From an uncultured Oscillibacter sp. (GTDB taxonomy: Bacteria; Bacillota; Clostridia; Oscillospirales; Oscillospiraceae), in assembly GCA_910589315.1 (NCBI GenBank), contig CAJUTB010000062.1, positions 1-6,203 on the forward strand: a stretch of DNA of 6,203 nucleotides, written 5' to 3'. Numbering within the stretch: the stretch's first letter is position 1; each line of letters begins with the position of its first letter. Positions 1 to 6,120 of the stretch are shown piece after piece. The position numbers and the translations under genes are program-made. The notes under the pieces were generated by a model. The model saw nothing but the letters and a program-made list of their open reading frames with translations, was not told the DNA's origin and did not search any database.

Positions 1-102
1 ATCCAGTAATGGGTGGCTGCCCGTTTTGGATATTTTGACGAGTGGTTTGACGAAGCGGCCTTCAGCAACACGAATCTGAAAAGGGATGTCCATTTTGCCG
101 CA
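1..102. other. Left flank without an assignable gene
   Basis: This stretch precedes the ftsE promoter. No complete gene is visible. Plus frame 1 has a stop at 7-9, frame 3 at 36-38 and frame 2 at 77-79, so an upstream plus-strand gene could end here, but none of the three short tails is recognisable. On the minus strand a frame beginning at an ATG (93 down to 91) stays open to the window edge for 31 codons, starting MDIPFQIRVAEG. It has no clear Shine-Dalgarno site. This could be the start of a divergent gene, part of a repeated intergenic element, or chance. Confidence 0.3.
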
Positions 103-131
103 TTGACGGGAAAGGGGATTTATGTTATACT
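103..131 (+). promoter_or_regulatory. Sigma-A type promoter of the ftsE-ftsX-M23 operon
   Basis: The -35 box TTGACG (103-108) matches consensus at five of six positions. A 17-nt spacer separates it from the -10 box TATACT (126-131), also five of six. A TG at 123-124, one base before the -10 box, makes it an extended -10 promoter. Transcription should start near 137-139, giving a leader of about 60 nt before the ftsE ATG. That leader has a GC-rich patch at 150-169, and GCCCC at 165-169 could pair with GGGGC at 189-193 across part of the ftsE ribosome binding site; this pairing is weak and only inferred. Confidence 0.8.
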
Positions 132-198
132 ATTTACCGTAATTTTGTCGGCCGCCGGAGGCGCGCCCCAATTTTCGACACCATTTAGGGGGCCTTTT

Positions 199-891
199 AT
201 GATACGATTAAAAGACGTGGAGATGGTCTATGAAAACGGGACCAGGGCCATCCAGGGCATTACGCTCACCATTGAGGACGGGGAGTTTGTGTTTCTGGTG
301 GGGCCGTCTGGTTCCGGCAAATCCACCATCATCAAACTGCTGACCGGCGAGGTAGAACCCTACGCAGGCCGCATTATGATCAACGGCTTTTCCACCAGCA
401 ACATTTCCGAGCGGCAGATTCCGCTGATGCGCCGGACGCTGGGCGTTATTTTCCAGGACTTCCGGCTGATTGATAAGAAAACGGTTTATGACAACCTGGC
501 GTTTGTCATGCGGGCCGTGGGCGCGTCGGCCAAGGAGATTCGCCAGCGGATTCCCTATGTCCTGGAGCTGGTGGGCCTGGAGAGCAAGGCGTACAGTTAC
601 CCAACGGAGCTTTCCGGCGGCGAGCAGCAGCGTGTCGCCATTGCCCGTGCGCTGGTGAACAATCCCAACACCGTCATCGCGGACGAACCCACCGGCAACC
701 TGGACCCGGAGCGTTCTTTGGAGCTGATGGACCTGCTGGTAAAAATCAACGCGCTGGGCACCACTATGGTGGTGGTGACGCACGAAAAAAATTTGGTGGA
801 CCGCTTTGGAAAGCGGGTAATTACCATCGACTCCGGCCATGTGATCAACGACAGCGTGGGCGGCTATGTGGGAGGACATATTCATGGGTAG
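199..891 (+). CDS. ftsE: Cell division ATP-binding protein FtsE
   Basis: FtsE is the cytoplasmic ATPase of the FtsEX complex, an ABC-type machine that does not transport but uses ATP to switch a cell wall hydrolase on the other side of the membrane. The 230-aa product is close to the family's usual size (about 220-230). It has Walker A GPSGSGKST (35-43), Q-loop Q86, signature LSGGEQQR (138-145), Walker B ending in D162-E163, D-loop NLDP (167-170) and switch histidine H195, so all ATPase elements are intact. The ATG at 199 is chosen because AGGGGG (187-192) sits 6 nt before it and family homology begins at MIRLKDV. The frame is open further upstream to 13, but that extension would cross the promoter. 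It overlaps ftsX by 8 nt, which suggests coupled translation. The identification is firm. Confidence 0.97.
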   Translation: MIRLKDVEMVYENGTRAIQGITLTIEDGEFVFLVGPSGSGKSTIIKLLTGEVEPYAGRIMINGFSTSNISERQIPLMRRTLGVIFQDFRLIDKKTVYDNLAFVMRAVGASAKEIRQRIPYVLELVGLESKAYSYPTELSGGEQQRVAIARALVNNPNTVIADEPTGNLDPERSLELMDLLVKINALGTTMVVVTHEKNLVDRFGKRVITIDSGHVINDSVGGYVGGHIHG

Positions 892-1771
892 ACACAATTT
901 CGGATATTTTTTCCATGAGGGCCTCTCCAATATGTTCAGCCACGGCTTCATGACCTTTGCCGCCATCGGAATTACGGTGGCCTGCCTGCTGATTATGGGT
1001 ACATTCAGTCTGGTAGCCGTGAATGCAAACAGTCTTTTGCAGGATCTGGAACAGGAAAACGAAATCCTGGCCTATGTGGAGGAAGACTATAGCGAGGAAC
1101 AGGCCAGGGCGCTGCAAGCGGAACTGGAAGCGATTCCAAATGTGATATCCGCCACGTACATCAGCCGTGTAGAAGCTATGGAGCGGTTTACGGCGCAGTA
1201 CCCGGAGGAGGAGATGTTTCAGGACCTGGACCCGGACATCCTGCGGGACCGCTACTCCTTGAAAATTCAGGATTTGAAGCAGATTTCCCAGACCAAAAAA
1301 GCCGTGGACGATCTCCCCGGCATCGCCAAGGTAAACGCCTACGAGGCGGTGGCGGGCGGCTTCATCACCGTGCGGAATGTGGCGTCCGTGGTCTGCATCG
1401 CGCTGATCGCCATTTTGTTTGTGGTGTCGGTGTTCATCATCTCCAACACCATCCGCCTGACGACCTTCGACCGGCGGGAGGAAATCGCCATCATGCGCAT
1501 GGTGGGCGCGACAAACGGCTTCATTCGCTGGCCCTTTGTCTACGAGGGCTTTATGCTGGGCCTACTGGGTGCGGCGATTGCATTTCTGCTCCAGTGGGGC
1601 TTGTACGAGGCCGTGGCCCAGGGCGTGGATACAAACGATGCCTTGCAGCTCATTGATATCATTTCCTTCCAGGAACTGTGGGTCCCGGTGGCGGTGACGT
1701 TCTCCATCGCGGGCATTTTAATTGGTGTCGGCGGCAGTTTGTCTGCCATTCGGAAGTTTTTACAGGTATAA
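884..1771 (+). CDS. ftsX: Cell division membrane protein FtsX
   Basis: FtsX is the membrane subunit of FtsEX. Its large outer loop contacts the hydrolase partner and relays the ATP cycle of FtsE. The 295-aa product has the family topology: short cytoplasmic N-terminus, TM1 at about 22-47, a large extracellular loop (about 48-165, rich in acidic residues), TM2 at about 166-189, a cytoplasmic loop, TM3 at about 219-243, a short outer loop, and TM4 at about 266-290. The cytoplasmic loop has the conserved REEIAIMRMVGATN stretch (198-211), expected to touch FtsE. The start is the ATG at 884, preceded by GGGAGGA (870-876) at 7 nt. An in-frame ATG at 866 lies before that Shine-Dalgarno site and is unlikely. 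The gene overlaps the end of ftsE, and its stop codon shares a base with the next ribosome binding site. Confidence 0.96.
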   Translation: MGRHNFGYFFHEGLSNMFSHGFMTFAAIGITVACLLIMGTFSLVAVNANSLLQDLEQENEILAYVEEDYSEEQARALQAELEAIPNVISATYISRVEAMERFTAQYPEEEMFQDLDPDILRDRYSLKIQDLKQISQTKKAVDDLPGIAKVNAYEAVAGGFITVRNVASVVCIALIAILFVVSVFIISNTIRLTTFDRREEIAIMRMVGATNGFIRWPFVYEGFMLGLLGAAIAFLLQWGLYEAVAQGVDTNDALQLIDIISFQELWVPVAVTFSIAGILIGVGGSLSAIRKFLQV

Positions 1772-1776
1772 GGAGG
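1771..1776 (+). promoter_or_regulatory. Ribosome binding site fixing the GTG start of the M23 peptidase
   Basis: AGGAGG begins on the last base of the ftsX stop codon (TAA, 1769-1771) and lies 5 nt before a GTG at 1782. It decides the start: the reading frame is open upstream into ftsX, but only the GTG puts a clean signal peptide at the N-terminus. The arrangement suggests that ribosomes finishing ftsX re-initiate on the peptidase gene. Confidence 0.85.
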
Positions 1777-1781
1777 CAGCT

Positions 1782-3038
1782 GTGAAACAAAAGAAGCGGA
1801 TTCGTACTTTGGGAGCCTTGCTGCTAGCGGTTGTTCTGCTGGCGGCGGAACTGCTCCCGGCATCGGCGGTGACGCGGGCGGACATCGACGCATTAAAGGG
1901 CGACGCCAAGACGCTGGCGCAGGAGAAAAAGGACCTGCAAGCAAAGCTGGACGCCCTCTCCACGGAAATCTCCCACAACCTGGAACGCAAGGAACTGCTT
2001 GACCGGCAGATCAGTGTAATTGAAAACGAGATTACCAACAAGGAAGAAGAAATCGAAACCTATGAGAACCTCATCGTTCAGACCCAGGCAGAGCTGGAGG
2101 ACGCCGAGAGGCGGGAGGCGGAGCAGTATGCGTTGTTCTGCAAGCGCGTCCGGGCGATGGAAGAACAGGGAAAGGTGGACTATTGGTCGGTTTTGTTCCG
2201 GGCAACCAGCTTTTCGGATCTCCTGGGCCGGTTAGACGCCGTGAATGAGGTTATGGAATATGACCAGCGGGTGATCATGGACCTGCAAAAAGTGCAGGCG
2301 GAGGTTTTGGAGAAAAAGAACGAGCTGGAAACGCAGAAAGCGGAATCGGAAGTTGCCAAGACGGAACTGGAAGACAAGAAGGTAGAATTGAGCAGACAGC
2401 GGGAGACGGCCAATCAGCTCATAGCCCAGCTGCGGGCCCAGCAGTCGGAGCAGGAGGACGCAATGGACGACCTCTCCGACGAGGAAGAGGCCATTCAGGC
2501 AAAGATTGTGCAGATGAGCCGCCAGCTGGCGAAAGAGGAGGAAGAACGCCGTCGGAGGGAGGAGGAAGCGCGCCAGGCCGCAAACGGCGGCAGTACGGCG
2601 AAGCCGTCCACAGCGGTGCAGTCCAACCCCGGCGGGTATATCTGGCCGGTGAACAGCCGCTATATTACCTCCGCCATGGGAATGCGCTACGGCGGCATCG
2701 GCGCGGGCAACCACAAGGGAAACGACATTGGCCGGGTGGGCTATACCAGCTCCATTTACGCCGCAAAATCGGGCACGGTCATTGTGTCGGAGTACCATAA
2801 GTCTTACGGCAATTACGTTGTGGTCTCCCACGGAAGCGGAAACACGACGCTGTATGCACACATGAGCAAGCGGCTGGTGAGCGTGGGCCAGCATGTGAAT
2901 CAGGGAGATGTGTTGGGCATCACCGGTTCCACCGGCAATTCCACCGGTCCCCACCTGCATTTTGAGGTTACGGAAAACGGCAGCCGGATTGACCCCTTCA
3001 AACTGGGTTATCTCACCGGAGCCGTCTACGCGAAGTAA
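1782..3038 (+). CDS. Secreted coiled-coil M23 peptidoglycan endopeptidase, probable FtsEX partner
   Basis: This 418-aa protein is predicted to be exported and to cut peptidoglycan cross-links under FtsEX control. Starting from GTG 1782, residues 1-29 form a signal peptide (KQKKRIR, a hydrophobic core, then ASA before V30). Residues of about 33-270 are rich in E, K, Q, L and A and read as long coiled coils; the middle part (about 140-165, with DYWSVLF and FSDLLGRLD) resembles the PcsB/EnvC-type coiled-coil region. A Gly/Ser/Pro linker (about 268-285) leads to a C-terminal LytM/M23 domain (about 286-412). M23 residues are all present: H311 and D315 (HKGND), H360 (YAHM), H391 and H393 (HLH). By family knowledge H311, D315 and H393 bind zinc, while H360 and H391 act in catalysis. 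E. coli EnvC has the same architecture but a degenerate active site. Partnership with FtsEX is inferred from gene order and architecture. Confidence 0.92.
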   Translation: MKQKKRIRTLGALLLAVVLLAAELLPASAVTRADIDALKGDAKTLAQEKKDLQAKLDALSTEISHNLERKELLDRQISVIENEITNKEEEIETYENLIVQTQAELEDAERREAEQYALFCKRVRAMEEQGKVDYWSVLFRATSFSDLLGRLDAVNEVMEYDQRVIMDLQKVQAEVLEKKNELETQKAESEVAKTELEDKKVELSRQRETANQLIAQLRAQQSEQEDAMDDLSDEEEAIQAKIVQMSRQLAKEEEERRRREEEARQAANGGSTAKPSTAVQSNPGGYIWPVNSRYITSAMGMRYGGIGAGNHKGNDIGRVGYTSSIYAAKSGTVIVSEYHKSYGNYVVVSHGSGNTTLYAHMSKRLVSVGQHVNQGDVLGITGSTGNSTGPHLHFEVTENGSRIDPFKLGYLTGAVYAK

Positions 3039-3060
3039 CTGGAAAAGGCACATATTTCGG

Positions 3061-3089
3061 CCTCCCGCTCCATACCATGGAGCGGGAGG
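3061..3089 (+). promoter_or_regulatory. Perfect 13-bp hairpin between the M23 gene and the next gene
   Basis: Bases 3061-3073 are the exact reverse complement of 3077-3089, with a 3-nt loop (ACC, 3074-3076). The stem is GC-rich and should be very stable in RNA. It starts 22 nt after the peptidase stop codon. The following bases TAGTTTGC make only a poor U-tract, so it is at best a weak or partial terminator for the ftsE operon. Its 3' arm contains GGGAGG, the likely ribosome binding site of the next gene, so when folded it would also hide that site. Whether it acts as terminator, translation brake or 3'-end stabiliser cannot be told from sequence. Confidence 0.7.
3084..3089 (+). promoter_or_regulatory. 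Ribosome binding site inside the hairpin, fixing the start at 3098
   Basis: GGGAGG lies 8 nt before the ATG at 3098 and is the only good Shine-Dalgarno site for the downstream gene. An earlier in-frame ATG at 3077 has no such site and sits in the stem itself, so 3098 is preferred. All six bases are paired in the hairpin at 3061-3089. Confidence 0.6.
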
Positions 3090-3097
3090 TAGTTTGC

Positions 3098-3844
3098 ATG
3101 GTTGGCTTAATTTTATGGACGGCCCCGCAGAAGGGGCGAAAACGGGTAACGATACGGGAGCAGGCGTTCCTGCATATGCGGTTTTTGTGCGCGGAGGTCG
3201 AACGCAGCCCCCACGGGACGGTTTTGCGGCGGCGGGTGCTGTCAGCGGGAAAAAAGCTGCGGAAACAAGGCGTTGCGCGTGTGGTTCTGCCGGAGGATTT
3301 TTCCTATGGAGAGCAGCTGGAAGCGTGCGGCCTGCGGCCGGTGCCGACCCTGGGCCTCCGGCGGGCTCTGGCGGCGGACTGGGTGCAGGCGGGCCTTGCG
3401 GAACGGGGCCTTCCAGCGGCTGGGGCGCGGGTGGCGGTCTCGGCGGCGGGATTGACGGGCGAAGTTGTCCGGACTGTAACCGAATTGGCCCTGCGGCACC
3501 GGTATGTACTGCTGGATTTGTCCTACGGCGGTGAGGAGCTTTGCCGCCAGCTGCGGCGGGAGTATGGCGTATCGCTGCTGCTGGGGCCTTCGCGGGATCA
3601 ATTGGCGGAGGCGGAGGCTCTGATTTTGTTTGACGCACGAAGCGATCTTTCCGTCCGGAATCCGGTGACGCTGCGGTTGTATGATGAGGAATTTCCCCTT
3701 CCGCCGCTGTCGCTTCCGCCGGCTCTGGAGGAGCGCGTTCCGGAGGGTGTGAACCAGGGACAGATGCTGGCGGCGCTGCGGGAGGCGGGAGCCATCCAGA
3801 CCGGGCAGATTTCCATAGGAACCGGACGGGCAGTTGGCACTTGA
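3098..3844 (+). CDS. Unrecognised 248-aa protein, possibly Rossmann-like
   Basis: I do not recognise this protein. From ATG 3098 it has 248 residues, no signal peptide and no membrane segment, so it is probably cytoplasmic. The N-terminus is basic (QKGRKR near residues 11-16), and arginine, leucine and alanine are abundant. Strand-like segments alternate with helices: RVVLPEDF (61-68), ARVAVSAAG (110-118), RYVLLDLS (135-142), VSLLLG (158-163) and EALILFDAR (173-181). That order, with a small-residue turn after the strand at 110-118, resembles a Rossmann-type nucleotide-binding fold, but no diagnostic motif such as GxGxxG is present, so this is only a guess. The tail is rich in proline and acidic residues. 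The DNA looks GC-richer than its neighbours, while the start signal and stop position look genuine. No promoter is visible in the 59-nt gap before it, so expression probably depends on readthrough from the ftsE operon past the hairpin. Confidence 0.75.
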   Translation: MVGLILWTAPQKGRKRVTIREQAFLHMRFLCAEVERSPHGTVLRRRVLSAGKKLRKQGVARVVLPEDFSYGEQLEACGLRPVPTLGLRRALAADWVQAGLAERGLPAAGARVAVSAAGLTGEVVRTVTELALRHRYVLLDLSYGGEELCRQLRREYGVSLLLGPSRDQLAEAEALILFDARSDLSVRNPVTLRLYDEEFPLPPLSLPPALEERVPEGVNQGQMLAALREAGAIQTGQISIGTGRAVGT

Positions 3845-3869
3845 CATTCTGAAAGCGTCCTTATATAAT
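3841..3869 (+). promoter_or_regulatory. Perfect-consensus sigma-A promoter of greA-lysS
   Basis: The -35 box TTGACA (3841-3846) and the -10 box TATAAT (3864-3869) both match consensus fully, with the optimal 17-nt spacer. The -35 box overlaps the stop codon (TGA, 3842-3844) of the gene before it. Transcription should begin near 3875-3877, leaving a leader of about 88-90 nt before greA. Such a strong core promoter fits high expression of housekeeping genes and makes greA-lysS independent of the ftsE operon. Confidence 0.92.
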
Positions 3870-3901
3870 GAGAATCCGTAAATAATGGTATTTGAAAACA
3901 A

Positions 3902-3931
3902 GCCGGATGGGTAAAAAACTCCGTTTCCGGC
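3902..3931 (+). promoter_or_regulatory. Stem-loop in the greA leader
   Basis: GCCGGA (3902-3907) pairs with TCCGGC (3926-3931). Inside it GGGT (3909-3912) can pair with ACTC (3918-3921) using one G-U pair, leaving an A-rich loop. No U-tract follows, so it is not a standard terminator as read here. It lies between the predicted transcript start and the greA ribosome binding site and could affect RNA stability or expression. No known riboswitch or T-box signature was seen. Confidence 0.35.
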
Positions 3932-3964
3932 GGGGATAAATGAAAACGAAGGGATTTGATTGGT

Positions 3965-4438
3965 ATGGAAAAAGAATACAAGATGAGCGCGGCCCGTGCC
4001 AAGGAGCTGCAAGAGGAACTGAACTATTTGAAGACCACCCGTTCCGACGAGGTGGCGGAGCAGATCAAAGTGGCCCGGGGCTTTGGCGACTTGAGCGAAA
4101 ACAGCGAGTATGACGAGGCCAAAAACGAACAGGGCAAGCTGTATTCCCGCATTGCGGAGCTGGAGGAGATCATCCAACATATCGTGATTGTGGAGGAAAG
4201 CACGGATACAGACGTGGTGTCCATCGGCTGCAAGATCACGGTGCAGGACTCCGAGAACCGCATGGGACCGCAGACGTATACCATCGTAGGCTCCCAGGAG
4301 GCCGACCCGATGCACGGCATTATTTCGGAAAACTCTCCCTTCGGCAAGGCGTTCATTGGCGCGCGGGAGGGCGACGCGGTTACGGTGGAAGCTCCCATCG
4401 GCAATATCAACTACAAGGTTTTGAAAATTGAGCGTTAA
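3965..4438 (+). CDS. greA: Transcription elongation factor GreA
   Basis: GreA enters the secondary channel of RNA polymerase and helps it cleave backtracked RNA so that stalled transcription can resume. The 157-aa product is the usual family length. Residues 1-75 form the antiparallel coiled coil, with the acidic tip motif GDLSENSEY (41-49). D42 and E45 match the two acidic residues that help position the catalytic metal in known GreA proteins. Residues of about 80-157 make the C-terminal FKBP-like domain, with NSPFGKAFIGAREGD as its typical motif. The ATG at 3965 is preferred: AAGGGA (3949-3954) lies 10 nt before it, whereas an in-frame TTG at 3956 would be only 1 nt from that site. It is read from the strong promoter at 3841 and followed after 29 nt by lysS, probably on the same transcript. 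Confidence 0.97.
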   Translation: MEKEYKMSAARAKELQEELNYLKTTRSDEVAEQIKVARGFGDLSENSEYDEAKNEQGKLYSRIAELEEIIQHIVIVEESTDTDVVSIGCKITVQDSENRMGPQTYTIVGSQEADPMHGIISENSPFGKAFIGAREGDAVTVEAPIGNINYKVLKIER

Positions 4439-4467
4439 CCAAAGAATCAAGAGTGAGGAGAAAAAAC

Positions 4468-5958
4468 ATGGCTGAACAAATGAAGAACCAAGAGCAGGAT
4501 CTGTCCGAGCAGAGGAAGGTCCGGCGGGAGAAGCTGGCGGAGCTGCAAAAGGCAGGCCAGGACCCGTTCCAGATCACCCGTTTTGACCGGGACGCCCTGG
4601 CGCAGGAGATCAAGGACCATTTCGACGAGATGGAAGGCAAGCCGGTGAAGGTGGCGGGCCGTCTGATGAGCAAGCGCGGCATGGGAAAGGTGAGCTTCTG
4701 CGATTTGCAGGACCGGTCCGGCCGTATTCAGCTCTATGCCCGTCAGGACGAAATGGACGAGGCGGTTTATAAGAAGTTCAAGAAGTTCGATATTGGCGAC
4801 ATCGTTGGCGTGGAAGGCGAAGTGTTCCGTACCCAGCGGGGTGAAATGAGCGTCCGGGCGAAGAATATCACGCTTCTGAGCAAGTCCCTGCTGCCTCTGC
4901 CGGAGAAGTTCCATGGCCTTCAGGACAAGGAACTGCGCTACCGCCAGCGGTATGTGGACCTGATCATGAACGAGGATGTTCGCCGCACCTTCCAGCTTCG
5001 CAGCGCGTTTATCAAGCATGTGCGGGCGTACCTGGACCAGCGGGACTATCTGGAAGTTGAGACGCCTGTTCTGAATACCATTTCCGGCGGTGCGACGGCC
5101 CGTCCCTTTATCACGCACCACAACACGCTGGGAATTCCGATGTATATGCGTATTGCCACGGAACTGCACCTCAAGCGGCTGACCGTGGGCGGCTTTGAGC
5201 GGGTGTATGAGATTGGACGCATTTTCCGAAACGAGGGCATGGACCCCAAACATAACCCGGAATTTACCACGATTGAGCTGTATGAGGCTTACGCCGACTT
5301 CCATGACATGATGGACATTGCCGAGGGCATTTTGTCCACCGCCGCCAAGGACCTGCTTGGTTCTTACCAGGTGGAATGGCTGGGGGAGACCATCGACCTG
5401 ACCCCCGGCTGGAAGCGTTTGACCATGATCGACGCGGTGAAGGAATATGTCGGCGTGGACTTCGACGCCATTTCCGGCGACGAGGAAGCCTGCAAGGCCG
5501 TGGAGGCCAAGGGCATTGATATGGACGGCTGCGAGCGCACGTGGGGCACGGCGTTGTATGAAGCGTTTGACCAGCGGGTGGAGGAAAAGCTCATTCAGCC
5601 CACGTTCATCACGATGTATCCGGTGGAGGTCTCGCCGCTGACGAAGCGGTCTCCTGCGGACCCGCGTTTGACGGAGCGGTTTGAGCTGTTCATCAACCAT
5701 GCGGAGTTGGCAAACGCATTCTCCGAGCTGAATGACCCGATTGACCAGCGGGGCCGTTTCGAGCACGAACTGGCGTTGCGGGATATGGGCAACGAGGAAG
5801 CGGGCATGATGGACGAGGACTTCATCATGGCTCTGGAATACGGCCTACCCCCGACGGGCGGCATGGGCATTGGCATTGACCGCTGTGTCATGCTGCTGAC
5901 GAATTCCGATTCTGTCCGGGACGTGATTTTGTTCCCCACGATGAAGCCGCTGGATTGA
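4468..5958 (+). CDS. lysS: Lysyl-tRNA synthetase, class II (LysRS)
   Basis: This enzyme charges tRNA-Lys with lysine using ATP in the cytoplasm. The 496-aa product is full length for bacterial LysRS. A lysine- and glutamate-rich N-terminus leads to an OB-fold anticodon-binding domain (about 60-137, with VAGRLMSKRGMGKVSF). The class II catalytic core follows: motif 1 at about 176-202 (ending VETPVL), motif 2 at about 253-267 (FRNEGMDPKHNPEFT), and motif 3 at 464-472 (GGMGIGIDR). Conserved core residues appear intact and no extra C-terminal domain is present. The start is the ATG at 4468, since GAGGAG (4455-4460) lies 7 nt before it; an in-frame GTG at 4453 precedes that site. The 29-nt gap after greA has no promoter and no room for a T-box, so it is most likely co-transcribed with greA. 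Confidence 0.98.
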   Translation: MAEQMKNQEQDLSEQRKVRREKLAELQKAGQDPFQITRFDRDALAQEIKDHFDEMEGKPVKVAGRLMSKRGMGKVSFCDLQDRSGRIQLYARQDEMDEAVYKKFKKFDIGDIVGVEGEVFRTQRGEMSVRAKNITLLSKSLLPLPEKFHGLQDKELRYRQRYVDLIMNEDVRRTFQLRSAFIKHVRAYLDQRDYLEVETPVLNTISGGATARPFITHHNTLGIPMYMRIATELHLKRLTVGGFERVYEIGRIFRNEGMDPKHNPEFTTIELYEAYADFHDMMDIAEGILSTAAKDLLGSYQVEWLGETIDLTPGWKRLTMIDAVKEYVGVDFDAISGDEEACKAVEAKGIDMDGCERTWGTALYEAFDQRVEEKLIQPTFITMYPVEVSPLTKRSPADPRLTERFELFINHAELANAFSELNDPIDQRGRFEHELALRDMGNEEAGMMDEDFIMALEYGLPPTGGMGIGIDRCVMLLTNSDSVRDVILFPTMKPLD

Positions 5959-6088
5959 AAATCGGCATTAGAAATTAACAAAGCAAACCATATTGCTGAA
6001 AAAATCCAGTGTAAATGCAGCGATTTGTTATGAAGCTGGAAATGTACATTTGGATTTTACGACAAACGAAAAGGATTTGGTATGGCAA
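5959..6088. other. AT-rich gap after lysS
   Basis: This stretch is clearly AT-richer than the genes. I see only a weak 5-bp hairpin (AGCAA 5982-5986 with TTGCT 5993-5997) not followed by T residues. A 49-codon frame starts at an ATG at 6013, but it has no ribosome binding site and runs through the terminator, so I do not call it a gene. Confidence 0.5.
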
Positions 6089-6120
6089 AAGAAGTACCAG
6101 CCTCATGGCTGGTACTTCTT
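6089..6120. terminator. Probable bidirectional intrinsic terminator downstream of lysS
   Basis: A perfect 14-bp inverted repeat (6089-6102 with 6107-6120) encloses a 4-nt loop, TCAT. The GC-rich core is GTACCAGCC paired with GGCTGGTAC. On the plus strand it is followed by TTCTTACTAT; on the minus strand the matching run is TTCTTTT, which is better. An A-run on one side and a T-run on the other are typical of a terminator shared by converging genes. It lies 130 nt after the lysS stop and is the first strong hairpin there, so it probably ends the greA-lysS transcript. A minus-strand gene beyond the window edge may also use it. Confidence 0.7.

Noticed and set aside
13..198. In-frame 62-codon N-terminal extension of ftsE
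   Set aside because: It would cross a good promoter, the family match begins at the ATG at 199, and that ATG has its own Shine-Dalgarno site.
208..966. 252-codon open frame on the minus strand opposite ftsE
   Set aside because: Histidine- and glutamine-rich composition typical of an antisense shadow; ftsE is certain.
2908..3534. 208-codon plus-strand frame spanning the M23 C-terminus and the unknown gene
   Set aside because: It overlaps the conserved M23 end in another frame, has a Gly/Pro/Ala-rich low-complexity product, and lacks a ribosome binding site.
2232..3638. 468-codon open frame on the minus strand, opposite the M23 gene and the unknown gene
   Set aside because: Its product is low-complexity, rich in proline, alanine, histidine and arginine, and it lies opposite a clear M23 gene. 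Codon bias of the GC-rich plus-strand genes explains it.
3870..3964. T-box or other known riboswitch upstream of greA-lysS
   Set aside because: The leader of about 90 nt is too short for a T-box, no T-box consensus or terminator/antiterminator pair is visible, and the 29-nt greA-lysS gap has no room for one.
3940..4110. Out-of-frame ORF from ATG 3940 overlapping greA
   Set aside because: Its spacing to the nearest G-rich stretch is very short, the product has no protein-like pattern, and it conflicts with greA.
3242..4450. 402-codon open frame on the minus strand opposite the unknown gene and greA
   Set aside because: It crosses a plus-strand promoter and a firm greA gene, and shows no family features.
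4447..5766. 439-codon open frame on the minus strand opposite lysS
   Set aside because: LysRS on the plus strand has all its class II motifs; the antisense frame shows no recognisable domain and is a codon-bias shadow.
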